From assembly GCF_009649845.1 (NCBI RefSeq), contig NZ_WJIE01000014.1, positions 62,001-126,000 on the forward strand: a DNA stretch of 64,000 nt, read 5' to 3'. Under the pieces are notes generated by a model. It was not told the DNA's origin, searched no databases, and saw nothing but the letters and a program-made list of their open reading frames with translations. The first letter of the stretch is position 1. Every line of letters begins with the position of its first letter. This stretch comes from Polyangium spumosum (lineage in GTDB: Bacteria; Myxococcota_A; Polyangia; Polyangiales; Polyangiaceae). The position numbers and the translations under genes are program-made. Positions 7,651 through 16,233 of the stretch are shown here, piece by piece.

Positions 7651-9195
7651 TCATTTGCGCTTGCCATGACGTTTGTCGGGGCGCGCGCTCGCCTCGGGGC
7701 CGCCGAACTCGACGAGGTAGCGCTCGAGGTCGATTTTTTTCAAGGTATTGGCCGAGCTCATGTAGCGGACCGTGCCATAAATGGGCCGCTCCGGGGCCCA
7801 GGGGCGGTCGTAGCGGCCGAACGTCCAGAGGATGCCCGAATACGAGTTCGGGTCGCGGCCGTCGAGCGCGTACTTGTCGTTGAGCTCGATCAGGGCGGCG
7901 AGGGCCTCACGCGGGGAGCGGGTCCATTCGAGCACGCGTTTGCCCCAGAGCATACGCAGGTAGTTGTGGATGCGGCCGTCCCGCAAGAGCTCGCGTTGCG
8001 CCGCGTTCCAGAGGGGATCGGCCGTGCGCGCGCCCTCGAGCTCGGCGAGGGAATAGATCGCCGGGCGGGGGTCGGGTTCGTGATCGGCGAGGGTCTTCTG
8101 GGCCCAGTCGGGGAGGGACTCGAACCGCTTCGCGTCGTCCGGCCGCAGGGCGCAGAGGTTCAGGCCGATCTCGCGCCAGGTGACGAGCTCGTCGAGGAAG
8201 GACGCGGCAGGCGCGCTCATGCCCCAGAAGCCCTCGCGCTTGCCGCCGGCGGGTTTGGTCTTTTTTTCGGACCAGCCCTCGAGCCGCTCGAGCTCGGCGA
8301 AGACCTCGTGCACGGAGACGTGGCCCAAATGCAGATAAGGCGAGAGGCCGCTCGTCGCGCGGGCGTCGGGGTCGTTGCGCTCGGCGTCGTAACGGATGAG
8401 GTTCACCCGGAGGAAATGGGCGAGCGCGGCGCGGCCGGCCTCGGGGCCGCCCGGGATGCGGGTGACGACGGGGACCGCGTGATCGATCGGGAGCGCGGCG
8501 AGCGCGGCAGGCGAGGCCGAGAGGAGCTCGGGGGAGGCCATGGGCCAGCGCGTGAGGACATCCCGCGGGAGGAGCTCTTTCGAAGGCGCCGGGAGGGCCG
8601 CGGCGAGCGGATCGGCGAGCGGGCGATGGCGCAGGTGTGGGAGGAGGTTTTTCTGGAGATACGCGCGGAACGAGAATGCGGTGGTGAAGACACGATCGGG
8701 GGCGTGGATGGGCAAGAGGCCGTTCGAATCGACCTGCTCGAAGCGGACGGGGATCTGCTTCGCGGCGGCGGCGATCATGCGGGGCAGGAAAAACGTGGGA
8801 TAGTCGTCGGTGACGACGAGGCACGCGCGGCCGGCGAGCGCGGCGACGAGGCCTTTGCCCGCCCCGGGCCGAGGTTCGACGTAGGCGTGGTGGACGACGC
8901 CGGCCGCGGCGAGGCGGCGGGCATTGTCGGCCATGCCCCGGAGGACGAACGCGTGGAGACGATCACTCGCGTGGAGGTAACCGACGCGCAGGGCTTCGAG
9001 GACGACGAGGGGGCGGCCGAGGGCACGCGCCCACGCAGCGGCGCGCTCGAGGCCGAAGTTGAAATGGGTGCGCCGCGCCGCCGTCATCCAGTAGAGCACG
9101 AAATCGCCGTCGGGCCGGAGGTCACGGTCGTTCGCCAGGCGCACGCGATCCGAGGGGACGCAGCTTTCGCGGAGGAGGAGGTCGGGGTTCGTCAT
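7651..9195 (-). CDS. Class II CPD photolyase
   Basis: Deoxyribodipyrimidine photolyase that uses blue light and FAD to split cyclobutane pyrimidine dimers. The N-terminal alpha/beta antenna-type domain begins VLYWMTAARRTHFN and includes DDYPTFFLPRM. The C-terminal helical FAD domain includes FLDELVTWREIGLNLC and, close to the end, MLWGKRVLEWTRSP followed by DPNSYSGILWTFGRYDRPW, the pattern of class II enzymes. The length of about 514 residues is normal for the class. The start is uncertain: ATG 9195 fits the family N-terminus, while an in-frame start at 9279 would add 28 residues; neither has a clear ribosome site. It lies next to the stress-protein genes but on the opposite strand. Confidence 0.9.
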   Translation of the reverse strand: MTNPDLLLRESCVPSDRVRLANDRDLRPDGDFVLYWMTAARRTHFNFGLERAAAWARALGRPLVVLEALRVGYLHASDRLHAFVLRGMADNARRLAAAGVVHHAYVEPRPGAGKGLVAALAGRACLVVTDDYPTFFLPRMIAAAAKQIPVRFEQVDSNGLLPIHAPDRVFTTAFSFRAYLQKNLLPHLRHRPLADPLAAALPAPSKELLPRDVLTRWPMASPELLSASPAALAALPIDHAVPVVTRIPGGPEAGRAALAHFLRVNLIRYDAERNDPDARATSGLSPYLHLGHVSVHEVFAELERLEGWSEKKTKPAGGKREGFWGMSAPAASFLDELVTWREIGLNLCALRPDDAKRFESLPDWAQKTLADHEPDPRPAIYSLAELEGARTADPLWNAAQRELLRDGRIHNYLRMLWGKRVLEWTRSPREALAALIELNDKYALDGRDPNSYSGILWTFGRYDRPWAPERPIYGTVRYMSSANTLKKIDLERYLVEFGGPEASARPDKRHGKRK

Positions 9196-9418
9196 GGCCA
9201 GGTCCGGACGAGCTTCCCCTAAGCCAGGACCGCCGACTGGCAAGACCTCCGGCCGCAAGTTCTCGACAACGTTGCACAAATTACTTTGATCTCAAACGGA
9301 AATTTTCCCGAGCGATGTTCTGAACGGCCGGCCGATTTTTGGAGTATGAAAGCGCCGTTCACACGCACCCGGGGGGAGCGTCCACCACGGGGTACACACG
9401 CACGAAGGAGTTTTCCCG

Positions 9419-11575
9419 ATGGTACTCGCGAAGAAGATCGGCCTGTCGTTCGTCCTTTCGCTGCTCGTCGGCGTCGCCGCTTGCGCGGAGACGACGGAGT
9501 TTCCGCCGCCCGAGACGCCGCCGCCCCCGCCGCCGGGGGGCACGGCCGACGCGACGCCGCCCCCGGCCGCCGCGCCCGCGACGAAGGCGCCAGCCGCGCC
9601 GCGGGTGGATACGTCGCTCATCCCGCGCGACGTGCTCTTCGGCAACCCGGACCGCGCGAGCCCGCAGCTCAGCCACGACGGCAAGCAGATCTCGTTCCTC
9701 GCGCCCGTGGACGGGGTCCTGAACGTGTGGGTGGGCCCGGCCGACGATCCCTCGAAGGCCAAGCCCGTGACGGCCGACAAGGTGCGCGGGATCCGCCGGT
9801 ATTTCTGGGCCTACACGAACGACCACGTGCTCTACGTGCAGGACAAGGGCGGCGACGAGAACTGGCACGTCTACGCGGTCGACCTGAAGAAGGGCGAGAC
9901 GAAGGACCTCACGCCGATCGACGGGATCGCCGCGCGCATCGAGGGCGTGTCGTCGAAGATCCCGGGCGAGGTGCTCGTCGGGATGAACGACCGCGACAAG
10001 AAGGTGCACAACATCTACCGGATCAACATCAAGACCGGGGACAAGAAGCTCGTCTTCAAGAACGAGGGCAACTTCGCGGGTGTCCTCGCGGACGACGATT
10101 TCAAGGTGCGCCTGGCGATGCGAAAGGCGCCCGACGGCGGCGACGTGTTCATCGACCCGTCCGCGAAGCCGAAGGAGAAGGGCAAGGACCCGGAGCCGTA
10201 CCTGACCGTGCCCTTCGAGGACGCGGAGACGACGAACCCGGTGGGCTTCGACGCGACGGGCAAGACGCTCTACCTGGTCGACAGCCGCGGGCGGAACACG
10301 GCGGCGCTCTTCGAGGTCGATTTCGCGTCGAAGAAGCCGAAGCTGCTCGTCGAGCACCCGAAGGCGGACGTGCAGCGCTTCATGGGCCACCCGAAGACCG
10401 GGAAGGTCCAGGCGGCGGCGGCGGTCTACGAGAGGCCGACGTGGCAGGCGGTCGACAAGTCGATCCAGCCGGACCTGGAGCTGCTCGGCAAGCTCGGCGA
10501 GGGGGAGATCATGGTGCTCAGCCGGACGCTCGACGACAAGCGCTGGCTCGTGGCGCTCGTGCCCTCGGACGGGCCGGTGAAGTATTACCGGTACGACCGC
10601 GACAAGAAGAAGACGGAGTTCCTGTTCTCGAACCTGAAGGCGCTCGAAGGCAAGCCGCTCGCGAAGATGCACCCCGTGGTGATCAAGGCGCGCGACGGGC
10701 TCGAGCTCGTGAGTTATTTGACGCTGCCGAAGGCGTCGGATCCGGACGGGGACGCGCGCCCTGACAAACCGTTGTCGATGGTGCTCCTCGTGCACGGCGG
10801 GCCGTGGGCGCGGGACAACTGGGGCCTGAACCCGATGCACCAGTGGCTGGCGAACCGCGGGTATGCGGTGCTCAGCGTGAACTACCGGGGCTCGACCGGG
10901 TTCGGGAAGAAGTTCCTGAACGCGGCGAACAACGAGTGGGCCGGCAAGATGCACGACGACCTGATCGACGCGGTGAAATGGTCGGTGGACTCGAAGGTCG
11001 CCGATCCCGCGAAGGTGGCGATCATGGGCGGGAGCTACGGCGGGTACGCGACGCTCGTGGGGCTGACGTTCACGCCGGACCAGTTCGCCTGCGGCGTGGA
11101 CATCGTGGGGCCGTCGAACCTGAAGACGCTGCTCGCGACGATCCCGCCGTACTGGGCGCCGATGGTGGCGACGTTCCACAAGCGAATGGGCGATCCGAAC
11201 ACGCCCGAAGGCGCGAAGCAGCTCGAGGCGCGGAGCCCGCTCTCGCACGTGGACAAGATCAAGAAGCCGCTGCTCATCGGGCAGGGCGCGAACGATCCGC
11301 GCGTGAAGCAGGCGGAGAGTGATCAGATCGTGAAGGCGATGCAGGCGAAGAACATCCCTGTGACGTACGTGCTGTATCCGGACGAGGGGCACGGGTTCGC
11401 GCGGCCGGAGAACCGGATGAGCTTCAATGCCGTGGCGGAGACGTTCCTGGCGCAATGCCTGGGCGGGCCGATCGAGCCGGTGGGCGACGATTTCAAGGGA
11501 TCGAGCCTGCAGGTGCCGGCGGGCGCGGATCAGGTGTACGGGATTCAGGAAGCGCTGCAGAGCGTGAAGAAGTAG
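9419..11575 (+). CDS. S9 prolyl-oligopeptidase-family lipoprotein peptidase
   Basis: Secreted serine peptidase of family S9, 718 residues. A lipoprotein signal peptide ends in GVAAC, followed by a long Pro/Ala/Thr linker (about 25-60), then a beta-propeller (residues about 65-430) and a C-terminal alpha/beta-hydrolase domain. The triad is visible: Ser539 in GGSYGGY, Asp626 in GANDPRV and His658 in DEGHGF. By family it cleaves short peptides or acylated N-termini, and here it would be membrane-anchored outside the cytoplasm. AAGGAG lies 8 nt before the ATG. It converges on the GH5 gene through a strong bidirectional terminator. Confidence 0.92.
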   Translation: MVLAKKIGLSFVLSLLVGVAACAETTEFPPPETPPPPPPGGTADATPPPAAAPATKAPAAPRVDTSLIPRDVLFGNPDRASPQLSHDGKQISFLAPVDGVLNVWVGPADDPSKAKPVTADKVRGIRRYFWAYTNDHVLYVQDKGGDENWHVYAVDLKKGETKDLTPIDGIAARIEGVSSKIPGEVLVGMNDRDKKVHNIYRINIKTGDKKLVFKNEGNFAGVLADDDFKVRLAMRKAPDGGDVFIDPSAKPKEKGKDPEPYLTVPFEDAETTNPVGFDATGKTLYLVDSRGRNTAALFEVDFASKKPKLLVEHPKADVQRFMGHPKTGKVQAAAAVYERPTWQAVDKSIQPDLELLGKLGEGEIMVLSRTLDDKRWLVALVPSDGPVKYYRYDRDKKKTEFLFSNLKALEGKPLAKMHPVVIKARDGLELVSYLTLPKASDPDGDARPDKPLSMVLLVHGGPWARDNWGLNPMHQWLANRGYAVLSVNYRGSTGFGKKFLNAANNEWAGKMHDDLIDAVKWSVDSKVADPAKVAIMGGSYGGYATLVGLTFTPDQFACGVDIVGPSNLKTLLATIPPYWAPMVATFHKRMGDPNTPEGAKQLEARSPLSHVDKIKKPLLIGQGANDPRVKQAESDQIVKAMQAKNIPVTYVLYPDEGHGFARPENRMSFNAVAETFLAQCLGGPIEPVGDDFKGSSLQVPAGADQVYGIQEALQSVKK

Positions 11576-11590
11576 GACCTCACCCCCAAA

Positions 11591-11618
11591 CCCCCTCTCC
11601 CGCCCGCGGGAGAGGGGG
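11591..11618. terminator. Strong bidirectional terminator
   Basis: A perfect 12-bp stem, CCCCCTCTCCCG (11591-11602) with CGGGAGAGGGGG (11607-11618), and a 4-nt loop are followed by ATTTTGTTT. It lies between the convergent S9 peptidase and GH5 genes and is the best terminator seen in the window. The surrounding CCCCCAAACCCCCTCTCCCG text resembles dispersed intergenic repeats of large myxobacterial genomes. Confidence 0.75.
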
Positions 11619-11644
11619 ATTTTGTTTGCCTGCTGCGTCTTGTT

Positions 11645-13105
11645 TCAGCGCGGGACGACCGAGAGTTCGACGCGGGTCTGGCCCGCGGAAGGGCGGACGA
11701 GCAAGAGTCCGGGGCGCGTGGTGTCGACGCAGCCGTTCGAGAGCTCGACGCGGTAGCCCTCGGGGTAACTCCGCTCGGGGACGACGATCTCGGTGACGCC
11801 GTCCTCCACGGGCGCGTCGTAGGCGAGGACGAACCGGCGCGCAGCGGCGTCATGGCGGAACGACGGCGCCTCGCCGGCGACGGCGCGGGGATAGGGGCGC
11901 ACGAGGGCCGTGGTCATGGCCGTGACCTCCTGGCCTTCGTAATCGACGAGGGAGAGGTCCTCCTCGTTCCAGCCCTCCTTCGAATCGCTGTACTCCCAGT
12001 ACGTGAAATGGAGGGCGTTTTCGTCCATGGCGTCGTAGAGGCCCGTGACGAACTCGCCGAGGTTCTCGATTTCCCAGGACGCGCCCGACTCGCCGACGAG
12101 GACGGGCATGTTCCATTCGCGGCCCTTGTCGGCCCATCTCGCCATCGCGTCCGCCGCATTCGAAGGAGACGGGACGCCGCCGAAGAGCGCGACATAGTCG
12201 TACCAGTGCGGGGCGAAGACGAGGCCCTCGCCTTCCGGTTTGTCGAGGTACGTGAAGGCGCCGATGGCGTCGGTGCCGGTGGCGTCGAAGAAGACGAGCG
12301 CCGTCGGGTCCTTCGCCCGGATCAGGGCGGCCATTTCGGTGTAGAATGGCGTGAGGACGGTCTTCTCCCAGGTCTTCAGGTCGGCGGTGCCCTGGTGGGG
12401 CTCGTTGATGGGCTCGTAGCCGAGGACGCCCGGGCGGCCCGCGTGGCGGGCGGCGACGCGCTCCCAGAGCGCGCGATACGCCGTGCGGGCGCCATGTTCG
12501 TCGGACCAGAACGCGTCGAACGCGGCGCGCACGTCCTCGTCCTGGGAGTATTTGATGAACCAGTCGGGGCAATCGTGGCGCGGCTCGGGGTTCGGCCCGG
12601 GGACGGTCCAGCCAGGGAAGCCGCTGCCGCAGTAGATGTCAGAATAGATGTCCTGGTGGAAATCGATGATCGTCCAGATGCGGCGTTTCCAGGCGCCGTC
12701 GAGCAGGGCGTCGTACCGAGCGAGGAAGGTCTCGTCGTCCATGCCCGGCGTGGGCTCGACGGCGGCCCAGACAAACGGGACGCGGAGCGCGGAGACACCA
12801 AAGGAGGCAGCGCGATCGAGGTACCGATCGAGCGCCTCCTGGAAGCCAGCCTCGGTGGGCTCGAAATCGAAGGGGACGAAGGGCGCGAACTTGCTGCGGC
12901 CGCCCGCGTTGACGCCACGAAGGAAGACGACGCGGCCGAGGGCATCACGAAGGAGGGCGCCGTCGGTCACGAGGCGATGATCTTCGGGCGCAGGGAGCGC
13001 AATCTCGCAACGAGGCGCGTCGGGGAGCGCGGCCGGCGGGTCGGTCGAGCCACAAGCGAGGAGGAGCGAGGTCGAGAGGGCGAGGAGAAGGCGAAAGCGT
13101 TGCAC
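11645..13105 (-). CDS. GH5-family glycoside hydrolase lipoprotein (endoglycoceramidase-like)
   Basis: A 486-residue secreted glycosidase. The signal peptide ends in LLLAC (Cys18). The (beta/alpha)8 domain contains FLRGVNAGG, the active-site strand IDFHQD (about 148-152), the acid/base Glu235 in PINEP, and the nucleophile Glu339 in VLVGES; the NEP and GES pair is diagnostic of clan GH-A family 5. The FLRGVN plus DFHQD combination and a small C-terminal beta domain resemble endoglycoceramidases and fungal-type beta-glucosidases more than cellulases. The start codon is GTG, with a TACCAT hexamer 7 nt upstream and no ribosome site, so the mRNA may be leaderless. It is divergent from a small lipoprotein gene 86 nt away. 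Confidence 0.88.
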   Translation of the reverse strand: MQRFRLLLALSTSLLLACGSTDPPAALPDAPRCEIALPAPEDHRLVTDGALLRDALGRVVFLRGVNAGGRSKFAPFVPFDFEPTEAGFQEALDRYLDRAASFGVSALRVPFVWAAVEPTPGMDDETFLARYDALLDGAWKRRIWTIIDFHQDIYSDIYCGSGFPGWTVPGPNPEPRHDCPDWFIKYSQDEDVRAAFDAFWSDEHGARTAYRALWERVAARHAGRPGVLGYEPINEPHQGTADLKTWEKTVLTPFYTEMAALIRAKDPTALVFFDATGTDAIGAFTYLDKPEGEGLVFAPHWYDYVALFGGVPSPSNAADAMARWADKGREWNMPVLVGESGASWEIENLGEFVTGLYDAMDENALHFTYWEYSDSKEGWNEEDLSLVDYEGQEVTAMTTALVRPYPRAVAGEAPSFRHDAAARRFVLAYDAPVEDGVTEIVVPERSYPEGYRVELSNGCVDTTRPGLLLVRPSAGQTRVELSVVPR

Positions 13106-13112
13106 GGAGAGG

Positions 13113-13118
13113 ATGGTA
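13113..13118 (-). promoter_or_regulatory. Candidate -10 element (TACCAT) of GH5 gene
   Basis: On the minus strand TACCAT ends 7 nt before the GTG start of the GH5 gene with no Shine-Dalgarno in between, a leaderless layout seen repeatedly in this window. Confidence 0.35.
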
Positions 13119-13175
13119 GCGGCGCGGCGTGGGGGATGTCACGGCGCGTGATGGTCACGGGCCGGGCGGTTCTGC

Positions 13176-13181
13176 TAAGCT
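13176..13181 (+). promoter_or_regulatory. Candidate -10 element (TAAGCT) of small lipoprotein gene
   Basis: TAAGCT ends 10 nt before the ATG at 13192, again without a Shine-Dalgarno. The divergent GH5 element lies about 60 bp away, so this short region holds two back-to-back promoters. Confidence 0.35.
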
Positions 13182-13191
13182 CGTGGTCCCT

Positions 13192-13653
13192 ATGCGTCTC
13201 CTCGGTTCGATCGCGGCGATCCTGGTCCTCTCGGCCTGCAATGGCGGCGCGCAGCCGCCCGACGCCCCCACGGGGACGGGCAACACGTCGGAGGCGACGC
13301 CGAGCGGAACGCCGTCGGCCACCACGCCCGAGCAAGCGGCGAAGCCCCCGGCCCCGACGACCACGACGCCCCTCGCGAACCCGCCGACCACGGTGGGAGG
13401 GACCCCGGCCCCGACGGTGAACCCGACGAACGAAGCAGCCGCAGCCTCGCCGACGCAGCCGAGCGGGTCGTGCGGAGGCAGGACGTGCGGCGCCGGCGAG
13501 TCGTGCGCGTCGTATTACGGGATCGCAGGGCCACGCGGGCCGATGTTCCACGAGTGCGTCGTCCGCTGCCGGCGCGGCGAACCCAACGACGGATGCCCGT
13601 CCGGAAAGAAGTGTTTCACCGTGGCAGATGGTCCGGGCGACGTTTGTCGCTGA
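13192..13653 (+). CDS. Small Cys-rich lipoprotein with Pro/Thr linker
   Basis: A 153-residue predicted lipoprotein of unknown function. The signal peptide ends in LVLSAC. A low-complexity Pro/Thr/Ala/Gly linker follows (about 20-90), then a compact C-terminal module with seven cysteines starting CGGRTCGAGESC and including HECVVRCRRG and GKKCFTV. Such Cys-rich modules are common in secreted myxobacterial lipoproteins and are probably stabilised by disulfides. ATG 13192 is chosen because the signal peptide starts there. Confidence 0.75.
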   Translation: MRLLGSIAAILVLSACNGGAQPPDAPTGTGNTSEATPSGTPSATTPEQAAKPPAPTTTTPLANPPTTVGGTPAPTVNPTNEAAAASPTQPSGSCGGRTCGAGESCASYYGIAGPRGPMFHECVVRCRRGEPNDGCPSGKKCFTVADGPGDVCR

Positions 13654-13679
13654 ATACCATTCTCAGCCGGTGAGCGCGG

Positions 13680-15167
13680 TCAATCCTCGATCGCGCCGAG
13701 CAACGTGCGCAGGACCTCGGCCTGCGCGCCGAGCGCGGGGTCGCGGCTCGATCGGGAGAGGGCGGCGAGGGAGTCAGCCTGGAGGGTGACGACGGGGCGG
13801 AGGCCGCCGAGGTCGTCGAAGCGGCTGCCCTGGAAGATGCGGCCGAGCCTCCGGACCATGGCGAGCGCCGAGGCATACGCGATGACGTCGCCATGCCGCG
13901 CGCTGGCGATGCGCTCGACGTCGTCGTCGTAACGAGCATGGATGGTGCGCGTGGCCGTATGCCAGGTGCCCGTGGCCGCATCACGGTAACGCGCCGAGAC
14001 GGTGATCTCGCAGGGCTCGCCCGGGACCCACACGGGCATGGCGACGCGGGCGATCTCGGTGCGCGCTTCACCCGCGTAGAGGTCGCCGAGCAGGAGGCGA
14101 TCGCGATCGAGCGCGAGCGCCGCGAGCCCACCCGAGACCTCGAGGACACGGACGGGCGCAGGGACGGAGTGCACGGTGAGCTCGACGTCCTCGAGCACGA
14201 CGTCGCCAGGCGGAGGGACGAGCTCCGCGACGGCGTCCTCGCGATCGGCGAAGCTGCCGCCCGCGTAGACGTCGTCGCCGAGGGGCGCGAGGTGCGAGGC
14301 GTCGAGGCGATCGGGCGTGCCGACGGCCGAGATGCGCACGCCCGCGCGGCGAAGCGTGGCGACCTCGTTCGCGAGCCGAAGGCCCGCCTGCGCGACGCCG
14401 ATGCCATCACTCAAGACGAGGACCTGCCCCGCGGGAGGGAGGGCACCACCTTCGGCGACCTTCACGCCGACGAACCCTCGCGCGAGGGCGAGCGCGCCCG
14501 CGAGGTCGCGCGTGTTCGCGACGGCCGCGCCGCCACGAGGGCGCTCGAGGACACGCGTGATCGCGCCGTCGAGCAAGGTGCGATGCGAGCCAGGCAAGGC
14601 AGGGACGACGACACGCGGGCCGGAGGCGTCGATGATGGCGACGCGATCCCTGTTCCCGAGGTCGTCGAGGGCGACACGCGCGAGGGGCGCGGTGTTGGGG
14701 TTTCGGCCGTCGAGCACGATGGCGAGGCGGCGAGGCTCGCGCACGGAGGGTTTGGCGGCGGGGAACGCGTCGGCCGGGGCGATGGCGTCGATGCGGAGGA
14801 GGACCTCCCCGCCCCAGCTCGGGACGAGCGAGTCGCTCGATCGAACGACGACGGCGAGGCCGCGGCCCTGGAGGGCGACGGGGCTCGAGGTCTTGCGCCA
14901 GATGCCGTCCTTGGGGACGAGGAAGCCCGTGGGCGGGGTCCACGGGTCGTTCGGGCTGCGACGAACGACGGGCTTGGGTTGCTCGGTGGCGTCCATGAAC
15001 TCGACGCCGTTCGCGGTGATGACGGAGGCGCCGCGGCGGCCGCCGGAAGGCGCGAAGACGACCTGGCCGTCGCGGGTGAGCGCGGGACGCGCACAAGCAG
15101 ACAGGAAGGCCGCAAAAGCCCCCACGAAGGCACCCAGGAACCGGCCCGCTCGCCCGCCGATGCGCAT
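13680..15167 (-). CDS. Lipoprotein with a von Willebrand A-like domain
   Basis: A 495-residue predicted lipoprotein: a basic N-terminus, a hydrophobic stretch and the lipobox FLSAC. The middle contains LAIVLDGRNPN and later VLVLSDGIGVA, with RRAGVRISAVG, arranged like strands 1, 4 and 5 of a vWA/Rossmann-type domain. The MIDAS DxSxS is replaced by DGRNP, so metal binding is doubtful. The C-terminal half has Ig-like beta stretches and a helical tail. The function is unknown. ATG 15167 is chosen because the signal peptide starts there; TATCCT lies 12 nt upstream. It is divergent from the RNase HII-like gene. Confidence 0.7.
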   Translation of the reverse strand: MRIGGRAGRFLGAFVGAFAAFLSACARPALTRDGQVVFAPSGGRRGASVITANGVEFMDATEQPKPVVRRSPNDPWTPPTGFLVPKDGIWRKTSSPVALQGRGLAVVVRSSDSLVPSWGGEVLLRIDAIAPADAFPAAKPSVREPRRLAIVLDGRNPNTAPLARVALDDLGNRDRVAIIDASGPRVVVPALPGSHRTLLDGAITRVLERPRGGAAVANTRDLAGALALARGFVGVKVAEGGALPPAGQVLVLSDGIGVAQAGLRLANEVATLRRAGVRISAVGTPDRLDASHLAPLGDDVYAGGSFADREDAVAELVPPPGDVVLEDVELTVHSVPAPVRVLEVSGGLAALALDRDRLLLGDLYAGEARTEIARVAMPVWVPGEPCEITVSARYRDAATGTWHTATRTIHARYDDDVERIASARHGDVIAYASALAMVRRLGRIFQGSRFDDLGGLRPVVTLQADSLAALSRSSRDPALGAQAEVLRTLLGAIED

Positions 15168-15249
15168 CAGGGTCCATGTAGGATACGCCAAGCCAGGCGA
15201 AAAGGGGTGAACGAGCACGTCGTGACCGCGATGACACGGCGCTCCGTTC

Positions 15250-16230
15250 ATGGCAAAAGCCGGCGCGATGGAGAAGGCGACGGCGAGCTTCCGCATCGGC
15301 GCGGACGAAAACGGCCTCGGGCCTCGGCTCGGGCCGATGCTGGTCACGGCGGTGATGGCGCGGGTGACCGAGGAGGGCGCGGCGATCGTGGGGCGGAAGC
15401 CACGAGGAGGCCTGGCCGAGCGGCTGGGGGACTCGAAGGCGATGGTGGCCTACGGCGACGTGGGGCTCGCGGAGGCGTGGGCGCGCGCGCTGGTGGAGCG
15501 AGGCGGAGGGCGCGCGGCGGCGGCCACGAACCCGGACGAGCTCGCGCACGCGATCACGAGCGAGGACCGGGCAGAGCTACGCGCGATGTGTCCGCCGCAC
15601 GTGGAGGCGCAGTGCTGGGGAGCGACGGGCGAGGCGTTCACGGCGCCCGCGGAGCTCGTGGGGATGATCCACAAGGACCTCGATCGGCTGGAGAAGAAGG
15701 GCGTGACGATCGTGTCCGTGCGGAGCGAGGTGCTCTGCGCGAAGCGGCTGAACGACGGGCTCGCGGCGGGGAAGAACCGGTTCGTGATGGACCTGCACGC
15801 GATGGAGCGGCTCATCCTGTTGATGCGGAAGGACGCAGGCGAGGACGTGCGCGCGGTCTGCGGGAAGGTGGGCGGGTTCGGGAAGTACGGCGGCGCGTTC
15901 GGGCCGCTCGGGGGGCGGATGCACGTGGTGCTGGAGGAGTCGCGGGCGAGGAGCGCGTACCACTTCCCCGGGGTCGGAGAGATCGCGTTCGTGCGGGATG
16001 GCGACGCGACGGATCTGCTCGTCGCGCTCTCGTCGATGGTGGGCAAGTGGATGCGCGAGATCCTGATGGGGAGGATCGTGCGGCATTACCAGGCGATCGT
16101 GCCGGATCTGCGCGGGGCGAGCGGCTACCACGATCCGGTGACGGCGGCCTTCGTGGAGGCGACACGCGTCACGCGGAAGAAGCAGCGGGTGCCGGAGGAG
16201 TGCTTCGAGCGGAGAGGGGCGGAGGGCTGA
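15250..16230 (+). CDS. Divergent RNase HII-like protein
   Basis: A 326-residue protein with the RNase H2 signature spread along its length. GADENGLGPRLGP at 17-29 matches the family's G-x-D-E-x-G-x-G-x-x-x-G-P with Asp19-Glu20. VMDLHAM gives a third acid at Asp181. RDGDATDLLVALSSMVGKWM aligns with the KGDxxxxxIAAASIxAKVxRD block and gives Asp252. GYHDPVTAAF fits the C-terminal GYxTxxH segment. All four catalytic carboxylates therefore seem present. The family cuts RNA in RNA-DNA hybrids. The protein is longer than usual RNase HII (about 200-260 residues), with an insert at about 40-175 rich in Cys and Lys. ATG 15268 (Met7) is an alternative start. Confidence 0.65.
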   Translation: MAKAGAMEKATASFRIGADENGLGPRLGPMLVTAVMARVTEEGAAIVGRKPRGGLAERLGDSKAMVAYGDVGLAEAWARALVERGGGRAAAATNPDELAHAITSEDRAELRAMCPPHVEAQCWGATGEAFTAPAELVGMIHKDLDRLEKKGVTIVSVRSEVLCAKRLNDGLAAGKNRFVMDLHAMERLILLMRKDAGEDVRAVCGKVGGFGKYGGAFGPLGGRMHVVLEESRARSAYHFPGVGEIAFVRDGDATDLLVALSSMVGKWMREILMGRIVRHYQAIVPDLRGASGYHDPVTAAFVEATRVTRKKQRVPEECFERRGAEG

Positions 16231-16233
16231 AGC

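Noticed and set aside
9359-11455. 698-codon open frame opposite the S9 peptidase gene
   Set aside because: It is the complement of a gene with an intact catalytic triad; Arg/His/Val-rich composition without motifs is typical of antisense frames in GC-rich codons.
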